This document shows, in pieces, positions 10,801-21,613 of a DNA stretch of 64,000 bases. The notes under the pieces were generated by a model. It was not told where the DNA came from, made no database searches, and saw only the letters and a list, made by a program, of their open reading frames with translations. The position numbers and the translations under genes were made by a program. Source of the stretch: Marinobacter gelidimuriae (lineage in GTDB: Bacteria; Pseudomonadota; Gammaproteobacteria; Pseudomonadales; Oleiphilaceae); the NCBI RefSeq assembly GCF_000372805.1, contig NZ_KB889919.1:47116-111115 (forward strand). The letters run 5' to 3'. Each line of letters opens with the position of its first letter. Position 1 is the first letter of the stretch.

Positions 10801-12296
10801 TTGATTTAAAGCAGGTTAACCCGCAAGCGTTGGTGTCGGTGAAGCTGGTGTCTGAGCCTGGTGTGGGCACTATCGCAGCGGGCGTCGTTAAAGCTTATGC
10901 GGATCTGATTACGGTGTCGGGTTACGACGGTGGCACGGCGGCAAGCCCACTGACGTCAATCCGCTACGCCGGTTCGCCCTGGGAACTGGGGTTGGCGGAA
11001 ACCCAGCAGGCCCTGCGAGCCAACGATTTGCGCGGCAGAGTTCGCCTGCAAACCGACGGTGGTATAAAAACCGGCCTGGATGTGGTGAAGGCCGCTATTT
11101 TAGGTGCCGAGAGCTTTGCGTTTGGCACCACGCCGATGGTCGCGCTGGGATGTAAATTCCTGCGAATTTGCCACCTGAACAACTGCGCCACTGGCGTAGC
11201 CACCCAGAATGAGCAGCTGCGCGAGGAGCACTTCAAAGGCACCGTAGAAATGGCGATGAACTTCTTCCGCTTTGTAGCGGAAGAAACCCGCGAATGGATG
11301 GCACAGCTGGGGGTGCGTTCCCTGCAGGAACTGGTGGGCCGTACAGACCTTCTGGTGCGTCTGACGGGTGATACCGAACGCCAGCGCAAACTGGACCTGA
11401 ACCGCTTGCTAAACAACGATCAGATCCCAGCGGACAAACCGCAAACCTGCCAGGTGGCGCGCAACGAACCCTTTGACAAAGGCACGCTTGCGGAAAAAAT
11501 GCTCAGTGACGTCCGCAGTGCCATCGACAACAAGAGCGGTGGTGCCTGGAGCTACCGGGTAACGAACTGTGACCGCTCCATTGGTGCGCGGCTGTCCGGT
11601 GAAATTGCCGCTCTGCATGGCAACCAAAGTATGGCGGATGCCCCCATCACACTGGATTTGACCGGTACCGCCGGCCAGAGCTTTGGTGTGTGGAACGTCG
11701 CCGGCCTGAACCTGATACTGGAAGGCGACGCCAACGATTATGTGGGCAAAGGCATGACCGGCGGCAAGCTGGTGCTTTACCCGCCCCGCGGCAGTGTTTT
11801 CACGGCCCGGGAAACCGCGATTATCGGTAACACCTGTTTGTATGGCGCCACCGGAGGCAAGCTGTTTGCAGCCGGTACAGCCGGCGAGCGCTTTGCCGTG
11901 CGCAATTCCGGCGGCCATGCGGTGGTAGAAGGCGCAGGCGACCATTGCTGTGAGTACATGACAGGCGGCCTGGTGACGGTACTGGGCAGCACCGGACACA
12001 ACTTCGGCGCGGGTATGACCGGTGGTTTTGCCTATGTGCTGGACCAGAACAATACCTTCGTTGACAAATACAACCACGAGCTTGTGGAGATACAGCGAAT
12101 CTCCAGTGAAGATATGGAAGCCTATCGCAACCACCTGCGCAGCATTATTCGTGGACACATTGCGGAAACCGCCAGTGAGTGGGGCCAGCATTTGTTGGAA
12201 AATTTCGACGATTACATTGGCCGGTTCTGGCTGGTGAAGCCCAAGGCCGCAAACTTGCGCAGCCTGCTGGCCAACACCCGGGCGCGCCCGGAATAA
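7848..12296 (+). CDS. gltB: Glutamate synthase (NADPH), large subunit
   Basis: Makes two glutamates from glutamine and 2-oxoglutarate; the alpha subunit hydrolyses glutamine and channels ammonia to the FMN site. The 1482-residue product starts [14 protein letters not shown], a propeptide that is removed to expose the catalytic Cys15 (CGFGLIAH). Domains: class II amidotransferase (15 to about 430), central domain, FMN-binding synthase domain (about 850-1190, [16 protein letters not shown] and [12 protein letters not shown]), 3Fe-4S ligands Cys1102, Cys1108 and Cys1113, and the GXGXG beta-helix (about 1240-1460). An open frame extends upstream to 7767, but only the ATG at 7848 gives the correct short propeptide and has a purine-rich AGAGAGA before it. 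Followed by gltD. Confidence 0.97.
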   Translation: MTTGLYQLGEFKDNCGFGLIAHTKGEASHQLLQTAIESLTCMTHRGGIAADGKTGDGCGLLLQSPDSFLRKVARAQFGKEPGDLFAVGQVFLSSEEGQAAAAKAVLERRLCEQGLEVMGWRDVPVDTSCLGPMALDCMPRIEQVFVLPAGKPESEFGISLFVGRRFAERDLADDSEFYICSLSHRTLAYKGLMMPADLANFYRDLGDPDLQTAICVFHQRFSTNTMPRWPLAQPFRYLAHNGEINTIDGNRNWAIARAAKFSSPRLPDLKTLQPLVNLTGSDSSSMDNMLEVLLVGGVDLFRAARMMVPPAWQNVDTMDADLRAFYEYNSMHMEPWDGPAGLVLTDGRYALCMLDRNGLRPARWVHTKNDFLTVASEIGTYGYKPDDVVAKGRVGPGQMLAIDTETGEILHTRDIDQRLKTAQPYKRWLRENALRVESTLHQDAPDFELLGADELLVHQKMFNVSFEERDQILRPLGENGQEAVGSMGDDTPMAVLSSKVRHLADYFRQKFAQVTNPPIDPLREAIVMSLETCLGAERNVFEEAAEHADRVILTTPVLSPAKFQRILASERPGFAVATIPLSYAPEEGLQQAVRRVCAAAEQAVRDGKSQILLSDSNLQQGQLPVNALMATGAVHHHLVAQGLRCDSNIVVETGWARDPHHFAVLFGFGATAVYPYLAYQVLNDLIRTGEMLVDPIDAKNNYRKGINKGLLKILSKMGISTIASYRGAQLFEAIGLADEVADLCFKGVPCRIQGADFYDFQHDQEQLAKLAWKPRKPLSPGGILKYVHGQEYHAFNPDIVAKLQDAVTSGDYRQYQEYAGLVNHRPVATLRDLLGFREGIQSVDLADVEPVEQIFTRFDSAGMSLGALSPEAHEALAVAMNTLGGRSNSGEGGEDPARYGNEKRSKIKQVASGRFGVTAEYLRSADVMQIKIAQGAKPGEGGQLPGGKVNALIARLRYSVPGVTLISPPPHHDIYSIEDLAQLIFDLKQVNPQALVSVKLVSEPGVGTIAAGVVKAYADLITVSGYDGGTAASPLTSIRYAGSPWELGLAETQQALRANDLRGRVRLQTDGGIKTGLDVVKAAILGAESFAFGTTPMVALGCKFLRICHLNNCATGVATQNEQLREEHFKGTVEMAMNFFRFVAEETREWMAQLGVRSLQELVGRTDLLVRLTGDTERQRKLDLNRLLNNDQIPADKPQTCQVARNEPFDKGTLAEKMLSDVRSAIDNKSGGAWSYRVTNCDRSIGARLSGEIAALHGNQSMADAPITLDLTGTAGQSFGVWNVAGLNLILEGDANDYVGKGMTGGKLVLYPPRGSVFTARETAIIGNTCLYGATGGKLFAAGTAGERFAVRNSGGHAVVEGAGDHCCEYMTGGLVTVLGSTGHNFGAGMTGGFAYVLDQNNTFVDKYNHELVEIQRISSEDMEAYRNHLRSIIRGHIAETASEWGQHLLENFDDYIGRFWLVKPKAANLRSLLANTRARPE

Positions 12297-13799
<1,503 letters not shown>

Positions 13800-13822
13800 A
13801 ATCGGCGTTGATGTGAATCGGA

Positions 13823-13855
13823 GGGCGGCCTGTCAAAAACAGGTCGTCCTTTTTT
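13823..13855 (+). terminator. Rho-independent terminator after gltD
   Basis: Eleven-base stem GGGCGGCCTGT / ACAGGTCGTCC with two G-U pairs and a five-base loop (CAAAA), followed by six T. It closes gltBD before hemE. Confidence 0.9.
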
Positions 13856-13928
13856 ATTGATACAAACGGGGTATCATTGCCTGATGAATGTTGTGACCTT
13901 TTAATGACTGAGAACGCTGGACATTTTT

Positions 13929-14996
13929 ATGACTGAACTGAAAAACGATCGTTTCCTTCTGGCCCTGATGGGTCAGCCCGTAGACCGCACGCCGGTATGG
14001 ATGATGCGCCAGGCCGGTCGCTATCTGCCGGAATATCGCGCTACCCGCGCCAAGGCCGGTGACTTTCTCAGTTTGTGCAAAAACACGCCGCTGGCCTGTG
14101 AAGTGGCTCTGCAACCGCTAGAGCGTTTCCCGCTGGACGCAGCCATTCTGTTTTCTGACATTCTGACCATTCCTGACGCGTTGGGTCTGGGCCTGTATTT
14201 TGAAACCGGTGAAGGCCCGAAGTTCAAACACACCATTCGTTCCGCTGCCGATGTAGACGCGTTGCCAAAAATCAACGCCGAGGTGGATCTGGATTACGTA
14301 ATGAACGCGGTGTCGACCATCCGCAGTGCGCTGAACGGACGGGTGCCGCTGATTGGCTTCTCTGGCAGCCCCTGGACCTTGGCCACTTATATGGTAGAAG
14401 GCGGTTCGTCCAAAGATTTCCGCGAAGCCAAAAAGCTGATGTACGGCCAGCCCGAAGTCATGCACAAGTTGCTGGACCACTTGGCGGATGCGGTTACCGA
14501 TTACCTGAACGGCCAGATTCGCGCCGGCGCCCAAGTGGTGCAGATTTTTGACACCTGGGGCGGCGTGCTCACCACCTGGGCTTATGAAGAGTTCTCCTTG
14601 AAGTACATGCGTAAAATCATTGCTGGCCTGAATCTGGAAAGCGAAGGCCGTAAGGTGCCGGTGATTGTGTTCACCAAGAACGGCGGCCAGTGGCTGGAAA
14701 CCATTGCAGACTGTGGCGCCGACGCTGTGGGCCTGGATTGGACCACGGACATTGGCGACGCCCGCGCCCGAGTGGGCGACAAAGTTGTGCTGCAGGGCAA
14801 TATGGACCCGACCATGCTGTACGCGCGCCCCGCGCGCATTCGTGAAGAAGTGGGCGATATTCTGCGCCGTTTTGGTCATGGTTCTGGCCACATCTTTAAT
14901 CTGGGCCACGGCATTACACCGGATGTAGACCCAGCCCATGCCGGCGCGTTTATTGATGCGGTGGTAGAGCTGAGCCCCCAATACCATCAAAGTTAA
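13929..14996 (+). CDS. hemE: Uroporphyrinogen decarboxylase
   Basis: Cytosolic heme-pathway enzyme that removes the four acetate carboxyls of uroporphyrinogen III to give coproporphyrinogen III. The 355-residue product carries the N-terminal signature [16 protein letters not shown] (about residues 22-37), the conserved Asp of [14 protein letters not shown], the [13 protein letters not shown] motif and the C-terminal [13 protein letters not shown] with its conserved His. Length equals the family norm. It follows the gltBD terminator and its 3' end runs into an 18-base tandem repeat that fills the gap to radA. Confidence 0.97.
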   Translation: MTELKNDRFLLALMGQPVDRTPVWMMRQAGRYLPEYRATRAKAGDFLSLCKNTPLACEVALQPLERFPLDAAILFSDILTIPDALGLGLYFETGEGPKFKHTIRSAADVDALPKINAEVDLDYVMNAVSTIRSALNGRVPLIGFSGSPWTLATYMVEGGSSKDFREAKKLMYGQPEVMHKLLDHLADAVTDYLNGQIRAGAQVVQIFDTWGGVLTTWAYEEFSLKYMRKIIAGLNLESEGRKVPVIVFTKNGGQWLETIADCGADAVGLDWTTDIGDARARVGDKVVLQGNMDPTMLYARPARIREEVGDILRRFGHGSGHIFNLGHGITPDVDPAHAGAFIDAVVELSPQYHQS

Positions 14997-15054
14997 GCGC
15001 ACCACAAAAATTAAGCGCACCATCAAAATTAACAGCATCGTCAAAACGAACAGT
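14983..15054 (+). repeat. 18-base tandem repeat, four copies, between hemE and radA
   Basis: Four consecutive 18-base units start at 14983, 15001, 15019 and 15037. The first is ACCATCAAAGTTAAGCGC and includes the last hemE codons and stop; the second and third differ from it at three to four positions; the fourth (ATCGTCAAAACGAACAGT) is more worn. A partial fifth begins at 15055. The array fills the whole hemE-radA gap up to the radA start. Confidence 0.8.
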
Positions 15055-15068
15055 ACCAGAGCTGATTT

Positions 15069-16448
15069 ATGGCCAAAGTGAAAACCGCGTTTGTCTGCAC
15101 CGACTGTGGTGCCGACTTCTCCAAGTGGCAGGGCCAGTGCACGGCTTGTAAAGAATGGAATACCCTTAGCGAGATGCGTGGGGTTTCGGCACCGGCCCAT
15201 AAAAGCGCCCGCGGTTCCCGCTTCGAAGGCTTCGCCGGCAGCCTGTCGGCGGTGCAGAGCCTGAATGATGTCAGTCTGGCGGAACAGGTTCGTCTGAGCA
15301 CCGGCATGGCCGAATTCGACAGGGTTCTGGGCGGGGGCCTGGTAGAGGGTTCGGCGGTGTTGATGGGCGGGCACCCTGGCGCCGGTAAGAGCACCCTGCT
15401 GTTACAGGCTGTGTGCAACTTGGCAAGCTCGGTATCGGCGCTTTACGTAACCGGTGAGGAATCTCTGCAACAGGTAGCCATGCGCGCCAAGCGGCTTGGC
15501 CTGCCCACCTCAGATTTGAAAATGCTGTCAGAGACCAGCGTCGAGCGGCTGTTACAGATCGTTGAAGTGGAAAAGCCACGAATTCTGGTGATCGACAGTA
15601 TTCAGGTGATGCACGTGGCCGATTCCGAATCGGCGCCCGGCAGCGTGTCACAGGTACGTGAAAGCGCGGCGTTTCTGACCCGCTTTGCAAAACAGACCGG
15701 CACCATTTTGCTATTGGTGGGGCACGTCACCAAAGACGGCAGCCTGGCCGGGCCAAAAGTGCTGGAGCACATGATCGATTGCTCCATTTTGCTGGAAGGC
15801 TCAAGCGATAGCCGCTATCGCACCCTGCGGGGTATTAAAAACCGCTTTGGTGCGGTGAACGAGCTGGGCGTGTTCGCCATGCTGGAACAGGGCCTGAAAG
15901 AAGTGAAAAACCCGTCCGCTATCTTTTTGAATCGTGGCGAAGAAGCCGCGCCCGGTAGTGTGGTGATGGTGGTGTGGGAAGGTACCCGGCCCATGCTGGT
16001 GGAAATTCAGGCGCTGGTGGATACGGCTCAGGGTAGTTATCCCCGGCGAGTGGCAGTAGGGCTGGATCAAAACCGGCTGGCCATGTTGCTGGCGGTTTTA
16101 CATCGTCATGGTGGTATGCACGTGGCGGACCAGGATGTGTTTGTGAACGTGGTGGGGGGCGTAAAAGTCGCTGAAACCAGTGCCGATCTGGCGCTTTTGG
16201 CAGCTGTTGTGTCGTCATTTCGCGACCGTGCGCTACCGCAAGATCTGATGATTTTTGGCGAAGTAGGTCTGTCCGGCGAAATTCGCCCGGTACCCAACGG
16301 CCAGGAACGGATCAACGAGGCGGCCAAGCACGGCTTTACCCACGCGCTGGTGCCAAAAGGCAACGCCCCGCGCAAAGCCATTAACGGCATGAAGGTTATT
16401 CCGGTGACAAAGCTGAGTGACGCGCTGACGGCTCTCGACGAACTCTAG
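15069..16448 (+). CDS. radA: DNA repair protein RadA (Sms)
   Basis: RecA-like branch-migration ATPase of homologous recombination. The 459-residue product has a four-Cys zinc finger (Cys10, Cys13, Cys24, Cys27), a RecA-type ATPase with Walker A GGHPGAGKSTLLLQ (about residues 101-114) and Walker B ILVIDSIQ, the RadA-specific KNRFG motif (about residue 257) and a C-terminal Lon-protease-like domain that lacks a catalytic Ser-Lys dyad in this family. Normal length. No good Shine-Dalgarno is visible because the leader is made of the 18-base repeat; AGAG at 15058 is the nearest purine stretch. It is convergent with ettA across a REP-like palindrome. Confidence 0.97.
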   Translation: MAKVKTAFVCTDCGADFSKWQGQCTACKEWNTLSEMRGVSAPAHKSARGSRFEGFAGSLSAVQSLNDVSLAEQVRLSTGMAEFDRVLGGGLVEGSAVLMGGHPGAGKSTLLLQAVCNLASSVSALYVTGEESLQQVAMRAKRLGLPTSDLKMLSETSVERLLQIVEVEKPRILVIDSIQVMHVADSESAPGSVSQVRESAAFLTRFAKQTGTILLLVGHVTKDGSLAGPKVLEHMIDCSILLEGSSDSRYRTLRGIKNRFGAVNELGVFAMLEQGLKEVKNPSAIFLNRGEEAAPGSVVMVVWEGTRPMLVEIQALVDTAQGSYPRRVAVGLDQNRLAMLLAVLHRHGGMHVADQDVFVNVVGGVKVAETSADLALLAAVVSSFRDRALPQDLMIFGEVGLSGEIRPVPNGQERINEAAKHGFTHALVPKGNAPRKAINGMKVIPVTKLSDALTALDEL

Positions 16449-16482
16449 CAAAATCCGCGCAAACATACTGGTGAAAGTGCAA

Positions 16483-16515
16483 GACCGGGGACGGATTTCA
16501 AATCCGTCCCCGGTC
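16483..16515. repeat. REP-like perfect palindrome between radA and ettA
   Basis: Two perfect 16-base arms (GACCGGGGACGGATTT and its complement) around a single C, followed by a further CGGTCCCCGGT half copy. It differs at one core base (GGGGACGG against GGGGACAG) from the palindromes on the other side of ettA. No T-run follows, so it is not a classical terminator, though it lies between convergent genes and could stop transcripts in either direction. Confidence 0.85.
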
Positions 16516-16550
16516 CGGTCCCCGGTTGTTGCCTAAGAAGTGCGAAGTGC

Positions 16551-16574
16551 AGTGGCAAGAGCAGTGGCAAGAGC
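16551..16574. repeat. 12-base tandem duplication
   Basis: AGTGGCAAGAGC occurs twice head to tail in the spacer between radA and ettA. No function is apparent. Confidence 0.7.
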
Positions 16575-16604
16575 AGATCTGGCAGGCTCCCAAAGCTGAC
16601 TAGA

Positions 16605-18266
16605 TCACGCTAACTTCTTGTACTTCATGCGTTGTGGCACCATGGCAGAATCGCCTTTGCGTTTCTTGTGGTCTTCGTCGTAGTCGCTGAAGTTGCCTTC
16701 GTAATAAATCACTTCGCCGTCGTCTTCAAACGCCAGTATATGGGTAGCCACCCGGTCCAGGAACCAGCGGTCGTGAGAGATCACCAAAGCCGAGCCCGGG
16801 AAGTTCAGCAAGGCTTCCTCAAGGGCACGCAGGGTTTCCACGTCCAGATCGTTGGTTGGTTCGTCCAGCAGCAGGACGTTGCCGCCTTCTTTTAACAGGC
16901 TGGCCAGGTGCAGGCGATTGCGCTCGCCACCGGACAAGTCGCCCACCCGCTTTTGCTGGTCGGCGCCTTTGAAGTTAAAACGGCCGGCATAGGCCCGCGA
17001 CGGCGTTTCGTAGTTGCCTATCTTGATAGTGTCCTGGCCTTCGCTGAGCAGCTCCCAAACGGTTTTGCTGCCGTCCAGGTCGCGATTCTGGTCAACATAA
17101 GCCAGCTTTACGGTCTCGCCGACGGTAATGCTGCCTGCATCGGGCTGGTCTTTGCCGACGATCATGCGGAACAGGGTCGATTTACCCGCGCCGTTACCGC
17201 CGATGATGCCCACGATGGCGCCCTGTGGTACCCGTAGAGACACGTTTTCATACAGCAGGTGATCGCCAAACGCTTTGCTAATGCCGTCTACTTCAATCAC
17301 CTTGTCGCCTAGGCGGGGCCCGGGTGGGATGTACAGTTCGTTGGTTTCGTTACGCTTCTGGAATTCCTGCGAGCTCATTTCCTCAAAGCGCGCCAGGCGG
17401 GCCTTACTCTTGGACTGGCGGCCTTTGGCGTTACTGCGCACCCATTCCAGCTCGTGTTTCACGGCTTTTTGATGTGAGGCTTCTTGCTTGGACTCCATCT
17501 GCAGGCGATTCTGTTTGTTTTCCAGCCATTGACTGTAATTGCCTTCAAACGGAATGCCGTGGCCGCGATCCAGCTCCAGAATCCAGCCGGCAACGTTATC
17601 CAGGAAGTAACGGTCGTGAGTGATGGCTACAACGGTGCCTTCGTAGTCGTGCAAAAAGCGCTCCAGCCAGGCAACCGATTCGGCATCCAGATGGTTAGTG
17701 GGCTCGTCCAGCAGGAGCATGTCCGGGCCCGACAGCAGCAGGCGGCACAGAGCAACGCGGCGGCGTTCACCACCGGACAGGTTTTTTACCATCTGGTCCC
17801 AGGCCGGCAGGCGAAGGGCATCGGCGGCGACTTCCATTTTGCGTTCAATGTCGTGGCCGTCGGTGGCCTGAATCACAGCCTCCAGTTTTTCCTGCTTTTT
17901 GGCCAGGGCGTCAAAGTCGGCATCCGGTTCGGCATAAGCGGCGTACACTTGGTCAAGTTCTGCTAACGCGTTGTGAACCTCGGCTACGGCTTCGTCGACA
18001 ATTTCCTTAACGGTTTTGCTGTCGTCCAGCTTTGGCTCCTGGGGCAGGTAGCCCACATTGATGCCGGGCTGAGGGCGGGCTTCGCCCGAATAATCCTGAT
18101 CAATGCCGGCCATGATGCGCAGCAGAGTGGATTTACCAGACCCGTTCAAGCCGAGCACGCCAATTTTGGCGCCCGGGAAAAAGCTCAGGGAAATGTCCTT
18201 GAGTATCTCGCGTTTGGGCGGAACCACTTTGCCAACGCGGTTCATTGTGTATACGTACTGGGCCAT
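16605..18266 (-). CDS. ettA: Energy-dependent translational throttle protein EttA (ABC-F)
   Basis: Ribosome-associated ABC-F ATPase that gates the first steps of translation elongation according to ATP/ADP. The 553-residue product has two ABC domains without membrane segments. Domain 1: Walker A GLNGSGKST, signature LSGGERRRVALCRLL, Walker B MLLLDEPTNHLD and the arm; the P-site tRNA-interaction linker (about residues 240-320, KQEASHQKAVKHELEWVRSN and SKARLARFEEM); domain 2: GGNGAGKST, LSGGERNRLHLASLL and VLLLDEPTNDLD. The linker sequence and the start MAQYVYTMNRVGKVVPPKR identify EttA rather than Uup or YheS. It is a single-gene unit, convergent with radA and divergent from glyA, with REP-like repeats on both sides. 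Confidence 0.96.
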   Translation of the reverse strand: MAQYVYTMNRVGKVVPPKREILKDISLSFFPGAKIGVLGLNGSGKSTLLRIMAGIDQDYSGEARPQPGINVGYLPQEPKLDDSKTVKEIVDEAVAEVHNALAELDQVYAAYAEPDADFDALAKKQEKLEAVIQATDGHDIERKMEVAADALRLPAWDQMVKNLSGGERRRVALCRLLLSGPDMLLLDEPTNHLDAESVAWLERFLHDYEGTVVAITHDRYFLDNVAGWILELDRGHGIPFEGNYSQWLENKQNRLQMESKQEASHQKAVKHELEWVRSNAKGRQSKSKARLARFEEMSSQEFQKRNETNELYIPPGPRLGDKVIEVDGISKAFGDHLLYENVSLRVPQGAIVGIIGGNGAGKSTLFRMIVGKDQPDAGSITVGETVKLAYVDQNRDLDGSKTVWELLSEGQDTIKIGNYETPSRAYAGRFNFKGADQQKRVGDLSGGERNRLHLASLLKEGGNVLLLDEPTNDLDVETLRALEEALLNFPGSALVISHDRWFLDRVATHILAFEDDGEVIYYEGNFSDYDEDHKKRKGDSAMVPQRMKYKKLA

Positions 18267-18365
18267 AAGAGTGGAATCCTCCGGGGTTTCAAATGTGTGG
18301 AATTAACCGCAGTAAGGTAGCGAAATGGCCCCGCTATAGCAATTGCAGCAGATTTCACTGTACCT

Positions 18366-18390
18366 GGGGACAGATTTCAAATCTGTCCCC
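18366..18390. repeat. REP-like palindrome upstream of ettA, copy 1
   Basis: GGGGACAGATTT, a central C, and its exact complement: 25 bases, perfect. It lies in the 344-base spacer between the divergent ettA and glyA genes. Confidence 0.88.
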
Positions 18391-18411
18391 TATCTGTGAA
18401 ACCTGCTGCCT

Positions 18412-18475
18412 GGGGACAGATTTGAAATCTGTCCCCCGCTTCAAATCTGTCCCCCGCTTCAAATCTGCCCTCGGT
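18412..18475. repeat. REP-like palindrome copy 2 plus repeated half-units
   Basis: A second perfect 25-base palindrome (18412-18436, central G instead of C) is followed by two further right half-units, CGCTTCAAATCTGTCCCC and a worn CGCTTCAAATCTGCCCTC, at a period of about 18-19 bases. Such GGGGACAGATTT palindromes recur as dispersed elements in gammaproteobacterial genomes next to REP-associated tyrosine transposases, from memory. The remainder of 18267-18610 must hold the ettA and glyA promoters; a TAGAAT at 18555-18560 is a possible glyA -10 box. Confidence 0.85.
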
Positions 18476-18610
18476 TTGAGCAGTGCGGAATTATGTGTTG
18501 GCCTGCGTCAACAGTCGCTGGCGGTTTAAAGGGTGATTTTACCCCCGGCAATGAGCTAGAATAGTAAGCCAAATTTTACGGTCAGCCAAGCACACAGAGG
18601 CAGCGCATCC

Positions 18611-19864
18611 ATGTTTAATCGTGATATGAAAATCGCCGGTTTTGACGACGAGCTCTGGAACGCCATGCAGGCGGAGAGCCATCGCCAGGAAGCTCATATC
18701 GAGCTGATTGCGTCGGAAAACTACACCAGCCCGCGGGTGATGGAAGCGCAGGGCAGTGATTTGACCAACAAGTACGCGGAAGGTTATCCCGGCAAGCGTT
18801 ATTACGGCGGTTGTGAGTTTGTAGACATTGCCGAGCAGCTGGCTATTGATCGCGCCAAAGAATTGTTCGGAGCGGCCTACGCCAACGTGCAGCCGCACTC
18901 TGGTTCACAGGCCAACTCGGCGGTGTTTCTAGCTCTGCTGAATGCGGGCGATACGGTACTGGGCATGAGCCTGGCCCACGGTGGCCACCTGACCCACGGC
19001 GCCAGCGTGAATTTCTCCGGCAAAATCTACAACGCTGTTCAATATGGTATCGACACCGACACCGGCCTGATCAATTACGACGACGTGGAAGCGTTGGCGG
19101 TGGAGCACAAGCCGAAGATGATCATTGCCGGCTTCTCTGCTTATTCGCAGTATCTTGATTTCGCCCGTTTCCGCGAGATTGCCGATAAAGTGGGTGCCTA
19201 CCTGTTTGTCGACATGGCTCACGTAGCCGGCCTGGTGGCAGCGGGTGTTTATCCTGACCCGGTCCCCCACGCCCACGTGCTGACCACCACCACCCACAAA
19301 ACCCTGCGCGGCCCCCGCGGCGGGCTGATTCTGGCCTGTGACGACGAAGCGCTGCACAAGAAGCTGAACTCCGCGGTATTCCCCGGTGGCCAGGGTGGCC
19401 CGCTGATGCACGTGATCGCGGCTAAGGCAATCTGCTTCAAAGAAGCCATGAGTCCCGAGTTCAAGACGTATCAGCAGCAAGTGGTTAAAAACGCCGCGGC
19501 CATGGCCGAAGTGTTTGTTGATCGCGGTTTTGACGTGGTGTCCGGCGGCACCAAAAACCATCTGTTCCTGTTAAGCCTGATCAAACAGGACATCACCGGT
19601 AAAGACGCCGATGCAGCACTGGGCCGGGCTCATATTACCGTGAACAAAAACGCGGTACCGAACGACCCGCGCTCGCCTTTTGTTACGTCGGGTCTGCGCA
19701 TTGGTACGCCGGCTATTACCACTCGTGGTTTTGCCGAAGCGGAATGTCGCGAACTTTCCGGCTGGATTTGTGACATTCTTGCCGACCTGAACGACGAAGC
19801 CGTGATTGACCGTGTGCGCGGGCAGGTTGAAGCCATGTGCGCCCGCTTTCCGGTATACGCGTAA
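18611..19864 (+). CDS. glyA: Serine hydroxymethyltransferase
   Basis: PLP enzyme that interconverts serine and glycine and supplies 5,10-methylene-tetrahydrofolate. The 417-residue product has the start region [34 protein letters not shown] for substrate binding, [19 protein letters not shown] with the PLP-binding Asp and the Schiff-base Lys230 in [14 protein letters not shown]. Length equals E. coli GlyA. It is followed by a strong stem-loop without a T-run and then nrdR, 69 bases on, so it may be partly co-transcribed with the riboflavin cluster. Confidence 0.98.
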   Translation: MFNRDMKIAGFDDELWNAMQAESHRQEAHIELIASENYTSPRVMEAQGSDLTNKYAEGYPGKRYYGGCEFVDIAEQLAIDRAKELFGAAYANVQPHSGSQANSAVFLALLNAGDTVLGMSLAHGGHLTHGASVNFSGKIYNAVQYGIDTDTGLINYDDVEALAVEHKPKMIIAGFSAYSQYLDFARFREIADKVGAYLFVDMAHVAGLVAAGVYPDPVPHAHVLTTTTHKTLRGPRGGLILACDDEALHKKLNSAVFPGGQGGPLMHVIAAKAICFKEAMSPEFKTYQQQVVKNAAAMAEVFVDRGFDVVSGGTKNHLFLLSLIKQDITGKDADAALGRAHITVNKNAVPNDPRSPFVTSGLRIGTPAITTRGFAEAECRELSGWICDILADLNDEAVIDRVRGQVEAMCARFPVYA

Positions 19865-19880
19865 GTTGCCAGTTGTTACT

Positions 19881-19910
19881 CCAGGCCAGGCCCTTTTGGG
19901 CTGGGCCTGG
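19881..19910 (+). other. Stem-loop between glyA and nrdR
   Basis: CCAGGCC pairs with GGCCTGG and GCCC with GGGC around a TTTT loop, with a small internal mismatch between. Only GGTTCTCTCC follows, so it is a weak terminator at best; it may set partial read-through into nrdR or protect the glyA transcript end. Confidence 0.6.
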
Positions 19911-19933
19911 GGTTCTCTCCAGAGTATCTGATT

Positions 19934-20449
19934 ATGCATTGTCCATTCTGTGGTGAAGACGATACCAAAGTGATTGACTCGCGCCTGGTGGCAGAGGGAA
20001 ACCAGGTGCGTCGCCGCAGGGAATGTTTGTCGTGCCGCGAACGGGTCACTACCTTTGAAACTGCCGAGCTGGTTATGCCGCGGGTCGTGAAACAGGACGG
20101 CACACGCCAGCCTTTTGACGAAGAAAAGCTGCGTTCCGGGTTGATGAAAGCGCTGGAAAAACGCCCGGTCAGTATCGAGCAAATAGATACCGCGCTAAGC
20201 CACATCAAGGCGCAGCTGCGTGCCACCGGCGAGCGCGAAGTAAAGTCTATGCGTTTGGGTGAAGAGGTGATGACTGAGCTGCGCCAGCTAGACAAAGTAG
20301 CCTATGTGCGATTTGCTTCGGTGTATCGCAGCTTTCAGGATGTGAACGAATTCAAGGAAGAAATCGAGCGTCTTACCGCCGGCAATGGTGATTCGGTGGT
20401 AGACGTAGCTAAGGCGCTGGCGGATTCGGGCGCGGAAAAAAAGTCATGA
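19934..20449 (+). CDS. nrdR: Transcriptional repressor NrdR
   Basis: Nucleotide-sensing repressor of ribonucleotide reductase genes; it binds NrdR boxes when its ATP-cone holds dATP/ATP. The 171-residue product has a zinc ribbon with Cys3, Cys6, Cys31 and Cys34 (HCPFC and ECLSC), the basic DNA-binding stretch NQVRRRRE and an ATP-cone (about residues 49-139, [19 protein letters not shown]). No NrdR box was recognised in front of any gene here. Its stop overlaps the ribD ATG by four bases, the usual nrdR-ribD linkage. Confidence 0.97.
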   Translation: MHCPFCGEDDTKVIDSRLVAEGNQVRRRRECLSCRERVTTFETAELVMPRVVKQDGTRQPFDEEKLRSGLMKALEKRPVSIEQIDTALSHIKAQLRATGEREVKSMRLGEEVMTELRQLDKVAYVRFASVYRSFQDVNEFKEEIERLTAGNGDSVVDVAKALADSGAEKKS

Positions 20450-21561
20450 TCACCACTCGCGACCGGGCCTTTATGGCCCGTGCTGTTCAGTTGGCCTGGC
20501 GTGGCCGTTATTCCACTCACCCGAACCCCCGTGTGGGCTGCGTGATTGCCCGAGGGGATCGCATTCTGGGTGAAAGCTGGCACGAACGCGCCGGCGAAGC
20601 CCACGCCGAAGTGCGTGCGTTGAGCCAGGCCGGTACTGCCGCCCGCGGCTCTACGGCGTATGTCACACTGGAACCCTGCAGTCATTTCGGGCGCACACCG
20701 CCCTGCGCCAAAGCGCTGATAGAAGCCGGCGTGGCACGGGTTTTTGCTGCTACGCTGGACCCAAACCCCAATGTGTCCGGGCGTGGTCTGGAGATGCTCA
20801 GGGCTGCCGGTATTCGCGTTCACGTGGGTTTGTTGGCAGGCGAGGCCGCTAAGTTAAACCCGGGCTGTATGAAGCGCATGACCAGCGGGCGCCCTTGGGT
20901 ACGGCTGAAAATGGCCGCTAGCCTGGACGGCCGCACGGCTATGGCGTCGGGCGAGAGCCAATGGATCACCGGGCCGGAGTCGCGCAGCGATGTTCAGCGC
21001 CTGCGCGCCATGAGCGACGCCATTTTGACCGGAGTGGGTACGGTGCTGGCGGATGATCCGTCATTAACCGTGCGGCGCGCAGAAATGGGCGATATTGGCA
21101 GCGCTACCGAGCCTGCGCGGCAACCACTACGGGTAATTGCCGACCGCGATACCCGCACGCCGGCATCCGCTAAAATCTTCCGCGGCGGTAAAGTACAGGT
21201 CTTTTGTGCCACCTCCTCGCTGGCGACCAGCGCGGCTCAGGATCTGGCTGCGTTAGGTATACGCCTGCGCGGCGTGGCCTGGCACGACAAGGGCGTAAAC
21301 GTGGCTGAAATGTTGGACACGCTGGGCGATATAGGCATTAATGAAGTGCTGGTCGAGGCCGGACCAACTCTGGCAGGCAGCTTTATCAGTGAGAATCTGG
21401 TGGATGAACTCTGGCTCTATCAGGCTCCGGTATTCCTTGGCAGTACCGGGCGGCCAACGGCCAATTTACCGCTGGAATCCATGGCAGACAAAATACAATG
21501 GCAGGTGCTTGACCGGCGTCAGCTAGGCGCCGACCAGAGGCTGATTCTGGCGCGTCGCTAA
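20446..21561 (+). CDS. ribD: Bifunctional riboflavin biosynthesis deaminase/reductase RibD
   Basis: Deaminates the pyrimidine product of GTP cyclohydrolase II and then reduces the ribosyl side chain. The 371-residue product has an N-terminal cytidine-deaminase-like domain (about 1-145) with the zinc motif HAEV (in [11 protein letters not shown]) and [11 protein letters not shown], and a C-terminal DHFR-like reductase domain (about 148-370, [17 protein letters not shown]). Normal length. It overlaps nrdR by ATGA. In related genomes the next gene is normally ribE (riboflavin synthase); here ribBA begins after only 52 bases. Confidence 0.97.
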   Translation: MITTRDRAFMARAVQLAWRGRYSTHPNPRVGCVIARGDRILGESWHERAGEAHAEVRALSQAGTAARGSTAYVTLEPCSHFGRTPPCAKALIEAGVARVFAATLDPNPNVSGRGLEMLRAAGIRVHVGLLAGEAAKLNPGCMKRMTSGRPWVRLKMAASLDGRTAMASGESQWITGPESRSDVQRLRAMSDAILTGVGTVLADDPSLTVRRAEMGDIGSATEPARQPLRVIADRDTRTPASAKIFRGGKVQVFCATSSLATSAAQDLAALGIRLRGVAWHDKGVNVAEMLDTLGDIGINEVLVEAGPTLAGSFISENLVDELWLYQAPVFLGSTGRPTANLPLESMADKIQWQVLDRRQLGADQRLILARR

Positions 21562-21613
21562 CTATCAATTCACGGTGGCTCCGGGCAGGAGCGCTGCAAG
21601 GGTGCAACCGCGT

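Noticed and set aside
21562..21613. FMN riboswitch in front of ribBA
   Set aside because: The gap is only 52 bases and shows none of the conserved multi-stem pattern.
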